Shown here in pieces: positions 28,001 to 38,171 of a stretch of 64,000 nucleotides of DNA (positions are counted from its first letter, which is position 1; each line of letters opens with the position of its first letter). The notes under the pieces are model-generated. The model was not told the origin of the DNA. It ran no database searches and saw only the letters and a list, made by a program, of their open reading frames with translations. Origin of the DNA: Flavobacteriales bacterium (lineage in GTDB: Bacteria > Bacteroidota > Bacteroidia > Flavobacteriales_F > PHOS-HE28); NCBI GenBank assembly GCA_016721005.1, contig JADKJM010000014.1:248001-312000 (forward strand). The letters are read 5' to 3'. The position numbers and the translations under genes are program-made.

Positions 28001-28756
28001 GATGCGATCGTGGACACCGATGAGACCTGCCCGGGTGATTGCGACGGTAGCATCACGATCAACGATCCGCAGGGTGCGATGTATAGCATCAACGGCGGGA
28101 CGAGCTTCGTCGGAACGAACGTGTTCACGGGCCTTTGCCCCGGTGCGTTCGTGATCGTGATGCAGGATGCGAACGGCTGCTTGGCCAGCGGCGGCGCCGC
28201 GATCGCGCCTGCCGCTCCGGTGATCGCGGGCTTCACCTACGCGCCTGAGACGCTACTGGTGAACAACCCGGTGGCGCAATTCACGAACACCTCCACCCAG
28301 AACGCGGTCTCCTTCACGTGGGACTTCGCTGGACTCGGATACAGCAACGTGGCCTCACCCAGCTTCACCTTCCCCGGCGGACTCGGCGACACGTACATGA
28401 TCTGCTTGACCGCTGTGACGGTCAACGGCTGTACGGACACGTACTGCGAGCCGGTCGAGGTCTTCGATGTACTGCTCGTCCACGTGCCCAACGTCTTCAC
28501 CCCGAACAAGGACGATGTGAACGAGGGCTTCATGCCGGTCTTCAACCTGCCATGGGCCGTGCGTGATTTCGAGTTCAACATCTTCAACCGGTGGGGCGAG
28601 CGCTTGTACACCACACAAACCGTTCACGAGAAATGGGATGGTTTCTACATGAACGACATCGTGCAGAACGACGTGTATGTGTGGACCCTGAAGTGCTACG
28701 ACAAACTCACCAACGAGTTGATCGAACGGGTCGGGCACGTGACGGTGTTGAGGTGA
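22028..28756 (+). CDS. Giant surface protein 3, C-terminal open part (modules, SprB repeats, T9SS type B)
   Basis: This frame gives 2,242 residues. After a scrambled patch (22130-22500) it reads two or three more near-identical 79-residue modules, then about 19 diverged ones. From ~23230 to 25560 these alternate as two types in a 158-residue (474-bp) super-repeat: type 1 ITLCISSPATALFAAL...GGNWSGPSPVVGGMFNPATM and type 2 ATLCATDAAIDMFAQLGG...GGAWSGPSPVVGGQYDPATM. The end holds a SprB-type repeat (AICNGACNGTAQVATTGGN), a second Cys-rich repeat (ETCPGDCDGSITI), a PKD-like segment (SFTWDFAGLGYS) and CHU_C (~last 95 residues, VPNVFTPNKDDVNE ... FNRWGERLY ... GHVTVLR). Continuous with the part starting at 15740, the mature protein would have about 4,300 residues. 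Confidence 0.88.
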   Translation: MGGPSPVVGGMIDPATMSAGVYTYTVTGTAPCPNRRDGDRDDRYTTGSRNAGQHHALLDRRGSITLRATRRRARGATLGRGWGDTSLRTARPGRTGRTGNTGRPQQVSSRTGRPQAGGAWSGPSPVVGGMIARDDACGCVHLHRERNCTVPERGATVTVTINTPPIPGTPGVITLCSTDAAASLFAQLGGAPQAGGAWSGPSPVVGGMINPATMSAGVYTYTVNGTAPCPNESATVTVTINTPPDPGTPGNITLCSTDAAASLFAQLGGAPQAGGAWSGPSPVVGGMINPATMSAGVYTYTVNGTAPCPNLSATVTVTINQMPDAGINGGLTLCSSSPGTLLSTGLNGTPDPGGTWTAPGGGASNGTFTSGTSATGLYTYTVNGVAPCPSVFATVDVSVVTNPNAGTPGNATLCATDAAILLFNQLGGTPDAGGAWSGPSPVVGGQYNPATMNPGVYTYTITVPPPCVNASSTVTIIEVAPPNAGTDGAITLCISSPATALFAALSGGAQAGGNWSGPSPVVGGMFNPATMTAGVYTYTVNGTAPCPNDQSTVTVNVVAAPNAGTPGNATLCATDAAIDMFAQLGGTPNVGGAWSGPSPVVGGQYDPATMNAGVYTYTITVPPPCVNASSTVTIIEVAPPNAGTDGAITLCISSPATALFAALTGGAQAGGNWSGPSPVVGGMFNPATMTAGVYTYTVNGTAPCPNDQSNVTVNVVAAPNAGTPGNATLCATDGAIDMFAQLGGTPNVGGAWSGPSPVVGGQYDPATMNPGVYTYTITVPLPCVNVSSTVTIIEIAPPNAGTDGAITLCISSPATALFAALTGGAQAGGNWSGPSPVVGGMFNPATMTAGVYIYTVNGTAPCPNDQSIVTVNVVAAPNAGTPGNATLCATDGAIDMFAQLGGTPNVGGAWSGPSPVVGGQYDPATMNPGVYTYTITVPLPCVNVSSTVTIIEVAPPNAGIDGAITLCISSPATALFAALSGGAQAGGNWSGPSPVVGGMFNPATMTAGVYTYTVNGTAPCPNDQSIVTVNVVAAPNAGTPGNATLCATDGAIDLFAELGGTPNVGGAWSGPSPVVGGQYDPATMNPGVYTYLITVPPPCVNVSSTVTIIEIAPPNAGTDGAITLCISSPATALFAALSGGAQAGGNWNGPSPVIGGMFNPATMTAGVYTYTVNGTVPCPNDQSIVTVTVVNAPDPGVNGAITLCSIDASIDLFTQLGGSPDAGGAWSGPSPVVGGNYDPTTMTAGVYTYTITVPPPCASVSSTVTVGVVQPPDAGIDGTLTLCITSPATALFGALGGAPQAGGSWSGPSPVVGGLFNPATMIAGVYTYTLIGTSPCPNDVSTATVTVVTEPDPGGPGFLTLCATDAPADLFSMLEGSPDQGGGWTTPNGATFNGQFDPATMSAGVYTYTINVPPPCASVSSTVTVDVIAPPNAGLDGSITLCLSGSATPLFGSLGGAPQLGGTWTASGGIPFSGTFDPATTPPGVFNYTVAGTTPCPADIASVTVAVTQLPDPGNDDILNLCIAGPPIDLFPVLGGADIGGTWTGPGGSAFGGTFTPGTNASGPYTYTVNGVTPCPSGSAVITVNVLSNADAGIDGALTLCESDVPYTLFNALQGSPDAGGSWFAPNGSPVSDLFDPGTQAAGAYTYILYVPAPCVNDTAEVQVSLVQPVDAGSDGSATMCSNDAPLTLFNVLGGSPDPGGAWNGPTGVSEGVFDPGIDVPGGYVYTVIATAPCPNMSATVDVDVNPLPDAGSNGAITLCPEAAPIQLFTLLGGSPMSGGTWTGPGGAASNGVFDPATSAQGVYTYTVLGILPCPNALASSTATVFLIAPPNAGPDAVSCTLEFALNATGNWASGTWSSPAGITFSDPTSPSSSVTATTGGSYTFTWNVLSSDGCGTQDQVTITFTDAIIPVVAVTDAICNGACNGTAQVATTGGNTVGGVYSYQWSNAIAGNTPNATAICAGSYTVTVLDMNNCNTIAPFTIGEPEVLVIDAIVDTDETCPGDCDGSITINDPQGAMYSINGGTSFVGTNVFTGLCPGAFVIVMQDANGCLASGGAAIAPAAPVIAGFTYAPETLLVNNPVAQFTNTSTQNAVSFTWDFAGLGYSNVASPSFTFPGGLGDTYMICLTAVTVNGCTDTYCEPVEVFDVLLVHVPNVFTPNKDDVNEGFMPVFNLPWAVRDFEFNIFNRWGERLYTTQTVHEKWDGFYMNDIVQNDVYVWTLKCYDKLTNELIERVGHVTVLR
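22130..22500 (+). other. Scrambled patch inside the near-identical repeat array
   Basis: The 237-bp periodicity breaks here. Several small deletions occur in conserved words (cgaacaggcgcgacgg for cgaaccagagcgcgacgg near 22127; gatcgcccgcgacgatg for gatcaaccccgcgacgatg near 22420; gaacgaggcgcgacgg near 22483). Bases ~22241-22350 are a GC-rich text (ggggcgccaccttgggac ... ccgggacggaccggac) not found in any other unit, after which the module text resumes at gcaagtctcttcgcgca. This looks like a badly resolved consensus at the junction of repeats rather than a functional insert. Confidence 0.7.
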
Positions 28757-28764
28757 CCCTACAC

Positions 28765-29196
28765 ATGCGCGCGAAATTTGCCGCCGTACTTATTCTGATC
28801 CTGGCATTGTCTTTCAGACACGATGGCTTAGCCCAAGACAACGATCTTCAAAAAGTCATGACTTGGCCGAAGGGACCAGCCTATGGCTCGCATTGCGGGA
28901 TCGTTGGAATGGATCCAACGCCTAGAACACAAGTAGAGGAGTTCATCGTCCGGAAGGATACTGCAGCGGTCTTCCGCTGGCTTCGGGACGAGGATCCCGT
29001 GTACCGTGCGTATGGCGCTGAAGCGACCATTCGGCTTCAGAAACTAGGTGTCCTGGTCCCGGATGCAGTGAGACAGCGCGTGGAAGCCATGAAGCGTTCG
29101 ACCGAGCCTGTCTGGACGTGCAGCGGCTGTCTCTATGGCTTTGAAGAGATGGGGATTGCCCTAAGAAGCACAGCCGCTAGGGCGCGAGGCCACTGA
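28765..29196 (+). CDS. Small secreted protein of unknown function
   Basis: A 143-residue protein starting at ATG 28765, 8 bp after the giant gene's stop codon, so it may be co-transcribed with it. A clear signal peptide (MRAKFAAVLILILALSF ... GLAQ) is followed by a short helical domain with a HEAT-like stretch (VFRWLRDEDPVYRAYGAEAT ... IRLQKLGVLVPDAV) and four cysteines near the ends (SHCG, WTCSGCLYG). No T9SS sorting tail is present, so it probably remains in the periplasm. I do not recognise the family. An intrinsic terminator follows after 20 bp. Confidence 0.7.
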   Translation: MRAKFAAVLILILALSFRHDGLAQDNDLQKVMTWPKGPAYGSHCGIVGMDPTPRTQVEEFIVRKDTAAVFRWLRDEDPVYRAYGAEATIRLQKLGVLVPDAVRQRVEAMKRSTEPVWTCSGCLYGFEEMGIALRSTAARARGH

Positions 29197-29216
29197 TGCC
29201 CCCCTATAGAACACAA

Positions 29217-29242
29217 GAAAGCCCCGTTCTCACGGGGCTTTC
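29217..29242. terminator. Bidirectional rho-independent terminator
   Basis: gaaagccccgt - tctc - acggggctttc is a perfect 11-bp stem between two convergent genes (the plus-strand gene ending 29196 and gyrB ending 29264). A/T ends on both arms give a T-run in either direction. Confidence 0.85.
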
Positions 29243-29263
29243 GCAATAGTCACTGTTCCAGGA

Positions 29264-31384
<2,121 letters not shown>

Positions 31385-31406
31385 TCACTTCGAGAAAAGG
31401 ATACCC

Positions 31407-33113
31407 CTAGAACGCATACGTCGCGCCCACCATCACCATGCCTCGTTGCACCGGGTAACGGTACCAACGCTCGTACTTGCTGGCGCTGAGGTTGCTCATA
31501 TCCAAGAAGACGCTCAACCGCTTGGTATAGCGGTACTCGGCGCCGAGGTAGAGGTCCAAGTAACCATCCAGGTCGGTGCGCGTGGCCAGGTTCACCACGT
31601 TCGGATCATCACTGGGCTCAGGAGCGCGATAAGCCGGACGTTTCCCGAGGAAGAGCGCTTCGGCTTTCAGGATCAGCTTATCACGCATCGTGTACCGCGC
31701 GGCGAAGGTGAGTTTGTACGGCGGCAGGTTCCAGGGTTCGTCCTGCACCTTCATGGTGTACGTGTACACATCCACGCGGGCGCTGAAGCGGAGCTCCTCG
31801 GTCTTGCTGTAGGTGATCTCACCGCTCAGGTCGAGGATGTCCACCTCGTCGTAGATCACGGCCATGCGATCGCCGAAGGGCAGGTTCGGGACGTTCACGA
31901 ACAGCGCCATGTCATCATACGCGCTCTTGCTGGCCCGCACATCGAAGCCGAGGTTGTTCATGAAGCTGCCGCGCATACCGAGATAGATGTCATACAGCTT
32001 GCTGGTGTTGCTCAATGGCGGCCCACCGCCCAACCACGGGTTCTGGCGGGTGAGGCTGCGGAAGCTGTTCCGTTGGCGTGATCCCTCCAACCCGATGTAG
32101 GGCACCAGGATGTTGTTGAAGAGGCCATAGTGCGCATAGGCCTGCGGGAAGAAATGGAAGGTGGTCTCACCCAAAGCATCGAGGTACATACCCACTCCGG
32201 CGCGAACGAAATACCGTTGGCCCACCGTGCGCACACTCGGCATCAGCCCAAGCAACACACCATTCTGTTTGATCTCGCCCAGACCGCCGTCGAGTTTGCC
32301 GGTGTATGCGTTATTGTCGATGAGCAGACCTGCACTGAAGTACTCGGTGTTCTCCTGCTTGCCCACCTCAGCGGTCACGCGGAGGTTCGTCTCGCGGCTC
32401 TCGCTGAGGTTGCTGTACGAGTGTACCTCCAGACCGATGTCGTGCGCGATCTTGGTGCTGTCGGTGTACAAGCTGCGTAAGCGGGCAGCGAATCCGATGT
32501 CGTTGTAGAACTGCTTCCTGTCATCGTCGCCGGAGTTCGGTGCATTGTCGATCGCGTTCTCCAAGCTGTCCGTGGAGGTGTATCCGAAGTAGCTCACGCG
32601 GCGACGATCGTACATCAAGCGACCGCTGGCCTCATGGTCGGGCAGGAAGTGCTTGTAGAAGCCGTCCACGCTGTTGAAGCTGTAGTCGCTAGGCCCCACG
32701 TCGTCCAGTCCACCGTTGCTGCTCATGTGTTTCAGGTGGATGCCGTAGCCGTTCTGCCGCGATCGCGATTGATCGTAATACAATTCACCCAGCGGTGTGG
32801 TGTACAAACCGAATCCGCCCTTCAGGAACCCCTTGTAGAGTTTCTCCTGCATCGCAGAAACCGTGAGCCTGGCTGCCGACAGACTATCCACCCGTGCAGG
32901 GATCTCTGCTTTGGCAGGTAGCAGATTGTACCGTACCGGGATGTCCGCGAGTACGGTGTCGATCGGTTCCGGGCGCAGGTCAAGCTTCTGCGCATCGGCA
33001 AGCGTGGGGTTCCAGATGCCTTGGATCACATAGCCGCCATCACCTTGTGCATAGGTCGGAACGCTGAGCGACAGAACGGCGACCCCCGCGAGTATCTTCT
33101 TCATGGTTCTCAT
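31407..33113 (-). CDS. Outer-membrane beta-barrel protein (TonB-dependent-receptor-like)
   Basis: A 568-residue protein with a signal peptide (MKKILAGVAVLSLSVPTYAQ). The body is rich in alternating aromatic/hydrophilic strands (GYGIHLKHMSS, YFSAGLLIDNNAY, RYFVRAGVGMYLD, LYLGAEYRYTKRLSVFLDMSN) and ends in a terminal aromatic (VGATYAF), the signature of an outer-membrane barrel. The last strands resemble those of TonB-dependent receptors, but a plug domain is not evident, so substrate uptake cannot be claimed. The ATG at 33113 overlaps the TPR gene's stop (ATGA), which implies translational coupling; the barrel and the TPR protein probably act together in the envelope. ATG 33104 is an alternative start. 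Confidence 0.85.
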   Translation of the reverse strand: MRTMKKILAGVAVLSLSVPTYAQGDGGYVIQGIWNPTLADAQKLDLRPEPIDTVLADIPVRYNLLPAKAEIPARVDSLSAARLTVSAMQEKLYKGFLKGGFGLYTTPLGELYYDQSRSRQNGYGIHLKHMSSNGGLDDVGPSDYSFNSVDGFYKHFLPDHEASGRLMYDRRRVSYFGYTSTDSLENAIDNAPNSGDDDRKQFYNDIGFAARLRSLYTDSTKIAHDIGLEVHSYSNLSESRETNLRVTAEVGKQENTEYFSAGLLIDNNAYTGKLDGGLGEIKQNGVLLGLMPSVRTVGQRYFVRAGVGMYLDALGETTFHFFPQAYAHYGLFNNILVPYIGLEGSRQRNSFRSLTRQNPWLGGGPPLSNTSKLYDIYLGMRGSFMNNLGFDVRASKSAYDDMALFVNVPNLPFGDRMAVIYDEVDILDLSGEITYSKTEELRFSARVDVYTYTMKVQDEPWNLPPYKLTFAARYTMRDKLILKAEALFLGKRPAYRAPEPSDDPNVVNLATRTDLDGYLDLYLGAEYRYTKRLSVFLDMSNLSASKYERWYRYPVQRGMVMVGATYAF

Positions 33114-36100
33114 TGGCCGTTGCGGTTACCGGGCATGGGGATCGTGATGTCCTCCTGTTGACGGGGTGCATTCTGTTGCACGTCGGAGGCATTGATCGCC
33201 TCCAAGCGTTGTCGGGCCTGTGCCACGAGATCAGGCTCCTGGCAATGATCGATCACGCTTTGCAGCGTGGCCCTTGCTTGGAAGCGATCATTCAATTGCA
33301 CGTACACATCGCCGAGCAGGATGAAGCCCATCGCTTTCCAGTGGTCGTAGGACGGATAGCGTTGCACGAGTTCGAAGACCTCCGTCTCCGCCTTCTTGTA
33401 CTGCGCCTGCAGGTGGCGGATGTACGCCATGTTGTACTTCGCCTCGGCGCCCATGGCATTCGTGCTGGCCGTGCTCACCGCCTTGAATTTGATGTAGGCT
33501 GCGTCGTAATCGTTAGTGTCAGCAAGCGCCTTGGCCATGAGGATGTTCCCTTCGGCCTTCAGGTCGCTGGTGGCGTTGCTGTTGGCCACCACCTTCTCCG
33601 CTGCAACAGCTGCTTCGCTTGTTCGGCCCAATTCGCGCAGACACCGCATACGTCCGACCTGTGCAGCCAGTGTGTTCTGCGGGAAGCTAGCGACCGGTTC
33701 CAACTTGTTGAAGTAGTCCAGCGCACCTTCCCACCTCTTCTGGCGGAAAAGGATGTCACTCGCACCGACAAGCGCGCTTTCCATGAACTGCGTGCCTTCC
33801 CTGCGGATCACTTCCTCCAGATCCGGAAGTGCTTGGTCGCACTGTCCAGCGCGGTACTGGCAATCACCCCGGTAGTAGTACGCATTCAACACGTAGCCAC
33901 CGCGCGGATATTTGTTGATGTAATCACCGAAGGCCCCGATGGCCTGCGGACACTTCTCCTCGAAGTAGAGCTTCTCGGCGCTCTGGTAGTAATCCTGGTC
34001 AAGGTCCTCTGTTGCGGGGTCGATGAACTCCAGGGTGCGGATGTACGTTTCGTAATCGGCCACGCGGCCCAGCTCGATGTAGATGTTCTTCAAACCCGCC
34101 AATGCATCTCGGGAACCCTCCGCCGTGCGGTACTTCGACACCACGGCCTTGAAGTCTGCGATGGCCTGATCCACATTGCCCATGCGCTTGTGGATGAGCG
34201 CCGTCTGCAACATGGCCTGTCGGACCAGCGGGCTGTTGGGGTGCTGCTGCGTGACCATGGTGTAGTAGCGCAGTGCCTCGCCGTCGTTCTCGAGGATGAT
34301 GTTCGTCTCGCCCAGTTGGAACTTGGCATCGGCGGCGTAGCGCGAGTCCGGTGTTTCCGTGAGCAGCGCTTTCAAGGTGGTTTGCTTCTCGTTGTGTTTG
34401 CGCAACAATCCCTGGCACACGCCCTTCTGGTACATGGCGTAGTCGCGATCCGAGGAGCCGGTGCGCATCGCATCGTCATACCACTTCACCGCTTGCTCGT
34501 TATCCTTCATCACGAAGAAGCAATCGCCGGTGCGCAACATGGCGTCCGCACGTTGGCGTGCCTCGCCGCTTCGGGAGGTCAAGTACCGCCTGAACGCGAT
34601 CGACGCTTCATCGTACTGCTTCAGTTTGAAGAAGACGTAGCCCATGCCGTATCCTGCCTGCTCATACAACTCCGTGGAATACGCGCCGGGCGTGTTCCGT
34701 AGATCATCATACTTCCGCAAGGCCGCAGGCATATCGCCTTGGCCGTAATAGCTCTCCGCCATCCAATAGTTGGACTGCGCGTTCAGGCGCTGGTTCACGG
34801 GGTACTTCAAGGCGCGTTCGAAGAAGAGCGCGGCATCGGCGTACTTGCGCCCATCGTACAATTCCACGCCACGGTTGTACGCCAACTTCTGGTACGCCTC
34901 CTTCAATCGCAGGTCCTTGTTCTGGATCTCGTCCAGTGAGGTCAACGCATCCTCGTAGTTCTTGGTCCGCAGGTACACGTTCAGTAGGAACTCATAGGCC
35001 TCATCGCGACGCGGTGTGTTGGGGTAGGTCTTCAAATAGTTGCGGAGCGCGTTGATCGCTTCGTGGTAAGGATCGAAGCTGAGTTCGTAGGCCAGCTTGG
35101 CGTATTGGAAGAGCGCATCCTCGGTGATCTTCGGGTCCTTGCCGATCTCGTACGCGCGCTTGAATGCGTTCCGCGCGAAGTTCTTCTCGTTCACACGGAT
35201 GTAGCAATCGGCCATGTGGTAGGTAGCGAGTTGCGCGAGGCTGTCCTCCCCGTTCGCCACCACGTTGAACTCCGCCAGAGCCTTTGTGCAATCACCGGTC
35301 TTGTAGTACGCATAGCCGAGGATGTAACGGTCGCTGCGATCCACACCCACACGCTGCGCACTCTTCTGCAGGTACGGCAGTGCTTCCGTGTAGTTGCCGT
35401 TGCGGTAGTTCGCTTCACCCGCCAACCGGTTGATCTCGTTGATGCGCTTGGCGCCTTGCGGATCCTCCAACAAGGGTTTCACATAAGCGTTCAGTTCGTC
35501 GTACTTGCCTTGGAGAAAAAGGATCTCGGCGATGTAGATGGGCACCACTTTCGCGAAGTTCTCATCGGCTTCCAACTTGCGGAATCCGATCAGCGCCGTT
35601 TCGTGATTGCCGCGTTCGTACTGGATGTGTGAAGCGTAATACAACGAAGGAGCGCCATAGATCCCGGTGGAATTCTGTGTGGCGCTGAACTCGCCCAGCG
35701 CCTTCTCCTTGTCGCCTTCCTGGAAATAGGCGTAGCCCCGCTTGAAGCGGTATTCCTCGGTCTCCTCCGCAGAAAGTGCGAGGCGATCAACCTGTTCACT
35801 CCAAGCCAAGGCCTTGTCATAGTCCTTCTGTGCGAATGCGTACCGGAACAGTTCAAAGCGCACGGCTGGTACATGCAGATCCTCCGGATGTTCGCTCATG
35901 AAGGTGAGCAAGCGATAACCGGCGTCGTCATTGAATAGTCGCACGGAGCACAAGGCCATGTAGAACTCGGCTTCGGTCCGGGTGGGATCATGGAGGTCGG
36001 GAACCCGCTCGGCCACACGTTGGAATTCGAACTGGGCGGCGCCGTACTTCGCCATATCGAAAAGCTCCATCGCGTTGATCAGGTCGGCATCGGCGTGTTC

Positions 36101-36199
36101 GTAATGCGCGGTGCGCTGGCTGAAGCCCGGCAGGGCGAAAAGCAGCAGGGCGACCACCGCGAGCAGCGGTCGTAAGGGTCGAAGGAAAAGGGTCCTCAT
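33110..36199 (-). CDS. Large periplasmic TPR protein
   Basis: A protein of 1,029 residues from ATG 36199, preferred because it begins a signal peptide (MRTLFLRPLRPLLAVVALLL ... GFSQ); a longer form from 36298 would hide it. The whole mature length is built of tetratricopeptide repeats, over twenty by eye, with the TPR pattern W/Y-x-x-G-x-A-Y/F...P (for example YILGYAYYKTGDCTKALAEF, AQSNYWMAESYYGQGDMPAA, MESALVGASDILFRQKRWEG). The C-terminus is Gln/Pro-rich. TPR superhelices bind peptides or protein partners, here most likely the co-translated outer-membrane barrel encoded directly downstream. It has no enzymatic motif. Confidence 0.88.
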   Translation of the reverse strand: MRTLFLRPLRPLLAVVALLLFALPGFSQRTAHYEHADADLINAMELFDMAKYGAAQFEFQRVAERVPDLHDPTRTEAEFYMALCSVRLFNDDAGYRLLTFMSEHPEDLHVPAVRFELFRYAFAQKDYDKALAWSEQVDRLALSAEETEEYRFKRGYAYFQEGDKEKALGEFSATQNSTGIYGAPSLYYASHIQYERGNHETALIGFRKLEADENFAKVVPIYIAEILFLQGKYDELNAYVKPLLEDPQGAKRINEINRLAGEANYRNGNYTEALPYLQKSAQRVGVDRSDRYILGYAYYKTGDCTKALAEFNVVANGEDSLAQLATYHMADCYIRVNEKNFARNAFKRAYEIGKDPKITEDALFQYAKLAYELSFDPYHEAINALRNYLKTYPNTPRRDEAYEFLLNVYLRTKNYEDALTSLDEIQNKDLRLKEAYQKLAYNRGVELYDGRKYADAALFFERALKYPVNQRLNAQSNYWMAESYYGQGDMPAALRKYDDLRNTPGAYSTELYEQAGYGMGYVFFKLKQYDEASIAFRRYLTSRSGEARQRADAMLRTGDCFFVMKDNEQAVKWYDDAMRTGSSDRDYAMYQKGVCQGLLRKHNEKQTTLKALLTETPDSRYAADAKFQLGETNIILENDGEALRYYTMVTQQHPNSPLVRQAMLQTALIHKRMGNVDQAIADFKAVVSKYRTAEGSRDALAGLKNIYIELGRVADYETYIRTLEFIDPATEDLDQDYYQSAEKLYFEEKCPQAIGAFGDYINKYPRGGYVLNAYYYRGDCQYRAGQCDQALPDLEEVIRREGTQFMESALVGASDILFRQKRWEGALDYFNKLEPVASFPQNTLAAQVGRMRCLRELGRTSEAAVAAEKVVANSNATSDLKAEGNILMAKALADTNDYDAAYIKFKAVSTASTNAMGAEAKYNMAYIRHLQAQYKKAETEVFELVQRYPSYDHWKAMGFILLGDVYVQLNDRFQARATLQSVIDHCQEPDLVAQARQRLEAINASDVQQNAPRQQEDITIPMPGNRNGQ

Positions 36200-36332
36200 C
36201 AAGCGATCAAAGTTCTCGGCAGCGGGTTGGAGGCTCGGGACGGAAGCAGGGTACTTATCCACGCGGGCGTGTTGGTGTGGCAATTCACGGGCCATCACTT
36301 CACCCTAACGCGAAGCATCCTCCGTGAATTGT

Positions 36333-36340
36333 CACCTTTG
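36333..36340 (+). promoter_or_regulatory. Possible -7 element for ftsE (CACCTTTG)
   Basis: cacctttg differs from TAnnTTTG at one position and lies 19 bp upstream of the ftsE ATG at 36360. Confidence 0.35.
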
Positions 36341-36359
36341 GCCCCGTGATCACGAACGC

Positions 36360-37049
36360 ATGAACGACGCTCCCATCATCCACCTCGCGAACGCGCGGAT
36401 CTTCCAACGCGAGAACCTGGTGCTCAACAACGTGGACTTCACGGTGTACAAGGGCGAGTTCATCTACCTCATCGGCCGCACCGGTAGCGGCAAGAGCAGT
36501 TTGATGCGCGTGCTCTACGGCGATCTTCCGCTTACAGAAGGTGAAGGACATTGCTGCGGATTCGATCTGCCCACGTTGAAACGTGGGCAGGTCCCCTTCC
36601 TCCGCCGGAAACTCGGCGTGGTCTTCCAGGATTTCCAGTTGCTCGCGGATCGCACCGTGAACGAGAACCTCGCGTTCGTTCTGAAGGCCACCGGCTGGAA
36701 CAGCAAGAAGGCGATGGAGGACCGGATCCAGGAGGTGCTTGTGAAGGTGGGCCTCTCCACCAAAGGCTACAAGATGCCACACGAGTTGAGCGGCGGCGAA
36801 CAACAACGCGTAAGCATCGCACGCGCCCTGTTGAACGACCCCGAGCTCGTGCTTGCCGATGAGCCCACCGGCAACTTGGATCCCGAGACGACCGGTGAGA
36901 TCCTCGACCTGCTGCTGTCGATCAGCCAAAGCGGCCGCAGTGTGATCATGGCCACGCACGATTACACGCACATGAAGAAATTCAATACGCGGGTGGTGCG
37001 CTGCGAGGATGGGAAATTGCTCGAGGTGAGCAATACGCCAGTGGGTTGA
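36360..37049 (+). CDS. ftsE: Cell division ABC transporter ATPase FtsE
   Basis: A 229-residue ABC ATPase. Walker A is GRTGSGKS, the Q-loop VVFQDFQLL, the signature LSGGEQQR, Walker [13 protein letters not shown], and the H-loop MATHDY. The sequence [19 protein letters not shown] and the QDF/QLL stretch match FtsE, which with FtsX activates peptidoglycan hydrolases at the septum; LolD-type ATPases are the nearest alternative. FtsX is not adjacent. ATG 36360 is chosen because it starts just before the first conserved strand ([11 protein letters not shown]). It is convergent with the glycosyltransferase gene, with 3 bp between stop codons. Confidence 0.88.
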   Translation: MNDAPIIHLANARIFQRENLVLNNVDFTVYKGEFIYLIGRTGSGKSSLMRVLYGDLPLTEGEGHCCGFDLPTLKRGQVPFLRRKLGVVFQDFQLLADRTVNENLAFVLKATGWNSKKAMEDRIQEVLVKVGLSTKGYKMPHELSGGEQQRVSIARALLNDPELVLADEPTGNLDPETTGEILDLLLSISQSGRSVIMATHDYTHMKKFNTRVVRCEDGKLLEVSNTPVG

Positions 37050-37052
37050 TCG

Positions 37053-38171
37053 CTACCGCAGGAGCTTCACGATCCGCTCGGCGTTGCGCCGGTTGCTGAA
37101 TCGTTCTTCGAGTACCTTGACCCGCGCTTCCAACGCTTCGCCGTTCGCCGGTCGGGACATGTTGGCGAGGATGCTGTTGCGCATGCCGACTACATCGTCG
37201 TGTACATGGCATAGATCCGCGAGGCCCGTGCCTTCGATCATCGGCGTGTTGCATACCACATGACGGCCGGTGAAGAGGCAGAGCAACAATTTCAGTTTGA
37301 TGCCAGTGGATTGGAAGGTGGGCAGCACGTTCACCTGCGCCGTGCGGACCAGCCGATGGATCTCCTCCGTGCCGATGTCCTCGCGGAGTTCGACATTGCT
37401 CGCATTCGCCACCGCACGCTTCAGGTCCGCGCTCGCATCGCTTCCGGCGATCACCAGCTTCACCGGCAGGTCCTTGAAGACAATGCGCACAAGGTGTTGC
37501 GCCGCCTGATCATTCTCCGCTACACCCAACGCGCCGTGATAGAACGCGAAGTCGCCGAGGCCTTCCGGCACATCCACCTTTTCACTCGCATGGAAAGCCG
37601 GGATGTGCGCTACACGCGGAAAGTGTCCGCCGAAATAGGCTTGGTCCTTCGGTGAGATCGCCAACACCTGATCGGCTTCGGCGAGCACCGGCTCGAAGCG
37701 CTGGAGCTTGTGCGCCTCGTTGATGAAGTAGCCACGACGGAACGTGCTGGTCGCCGCCTTCGCGAGCGCGCCGTAATAATCGTGCTCCACGTTGTGTGCG
37801 CGGACCAAGCGTCGACGGCCGCTTAATCTCGGATCACCCAGGTGGAAGCAACAATGCAATCCCTCGAAGAGGATGGGATGATCATCGGCCAGCAACCGAT
37901 CCATCAGTTGTTCGCTGCGGCGGCTCACCACCACATAAGGCAGGGCATTGAGCAGTTGCAGTTTGCCGGTACGCCTCGGGTAATAGTGGACCGACGCGCA
38001 CATCCGATCCAACTCCTTGGCCTTGCTCCGACCGTATTGGAAACAGTGCAGGTGGACCTTCACGCCCAGCTCGACAAGCGCCTTCACCTTGTAATACACG
38101 TCGATCACCCCACCATAGCTCGGCGGCGCGGGGACATCGAAAGAGACGATATGCAGATGAGGCTCAATCAA
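37053..38171 (-). CDS. Glycosyltransferase, GT4-like (GT-B fold)
   Basis: A 372-residue cytoplasmic protein without membrane spans. The N-terminal half begins LHIVSFDVPAPPSYGGVIDV, the usual GT-B opening with a Gly-rich acceptor loop, and contains VRAHNVEHDYY, a motif common in GT4 enzymes. The C-terminal half has FYHGALGVAENDQAA, KLVIAGSDAS and the sugar-nucleotide region VNVLPTFQSTGIKLKLLLCL, in which the usual E-x7-E is modified to Q/TGIKLKLL. Its start overlaps the upstream GT gene by 8 bp, so the pair is co-translated. Acting together, they probably extend a surface polysaccharide or glycolipid; donor and acceptor cannot be told. Confidence 0.85.
   Translation of the reverse strand: MIEPHLHIVSFDVPAPPSYGGVIDVYYKVKALVELGVKVHLHCFQYGRSKAKELDRMCASVHYYPRRTGKLQLLNALPYVVVSRRSEQLMDRLLADDHPILFEGLHCCFHLGDPRLSGRRRLVRAHNVEHDYYGALAKAATSTFRRGYFINEAHKLQRFEPVLAEADQVLAISPKDQAYFGGHFPRVAHIPAFHASEKVDVPEGLGDFAFYHGALGVAENDQAAQHLVRIVFKDLPVKLVIAGSDASADLKRAVANASNVELREDIGTEEIHRLVRTAQVNVLPTFQSTGIKLKLLLCLFTGRHVVCNTPMIEGTGLADLCHVHDDVVGMRNSILANMSRPANGEALEARVKVLEERFSNRRNAERIVKLLR

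Noticed and set aside
33113..34702. 529-codon open frame on the plus strand
   Set aside because: Opposite the TPR gene; His/Val/Gln-rich mirror text of repetitive TPR codons.
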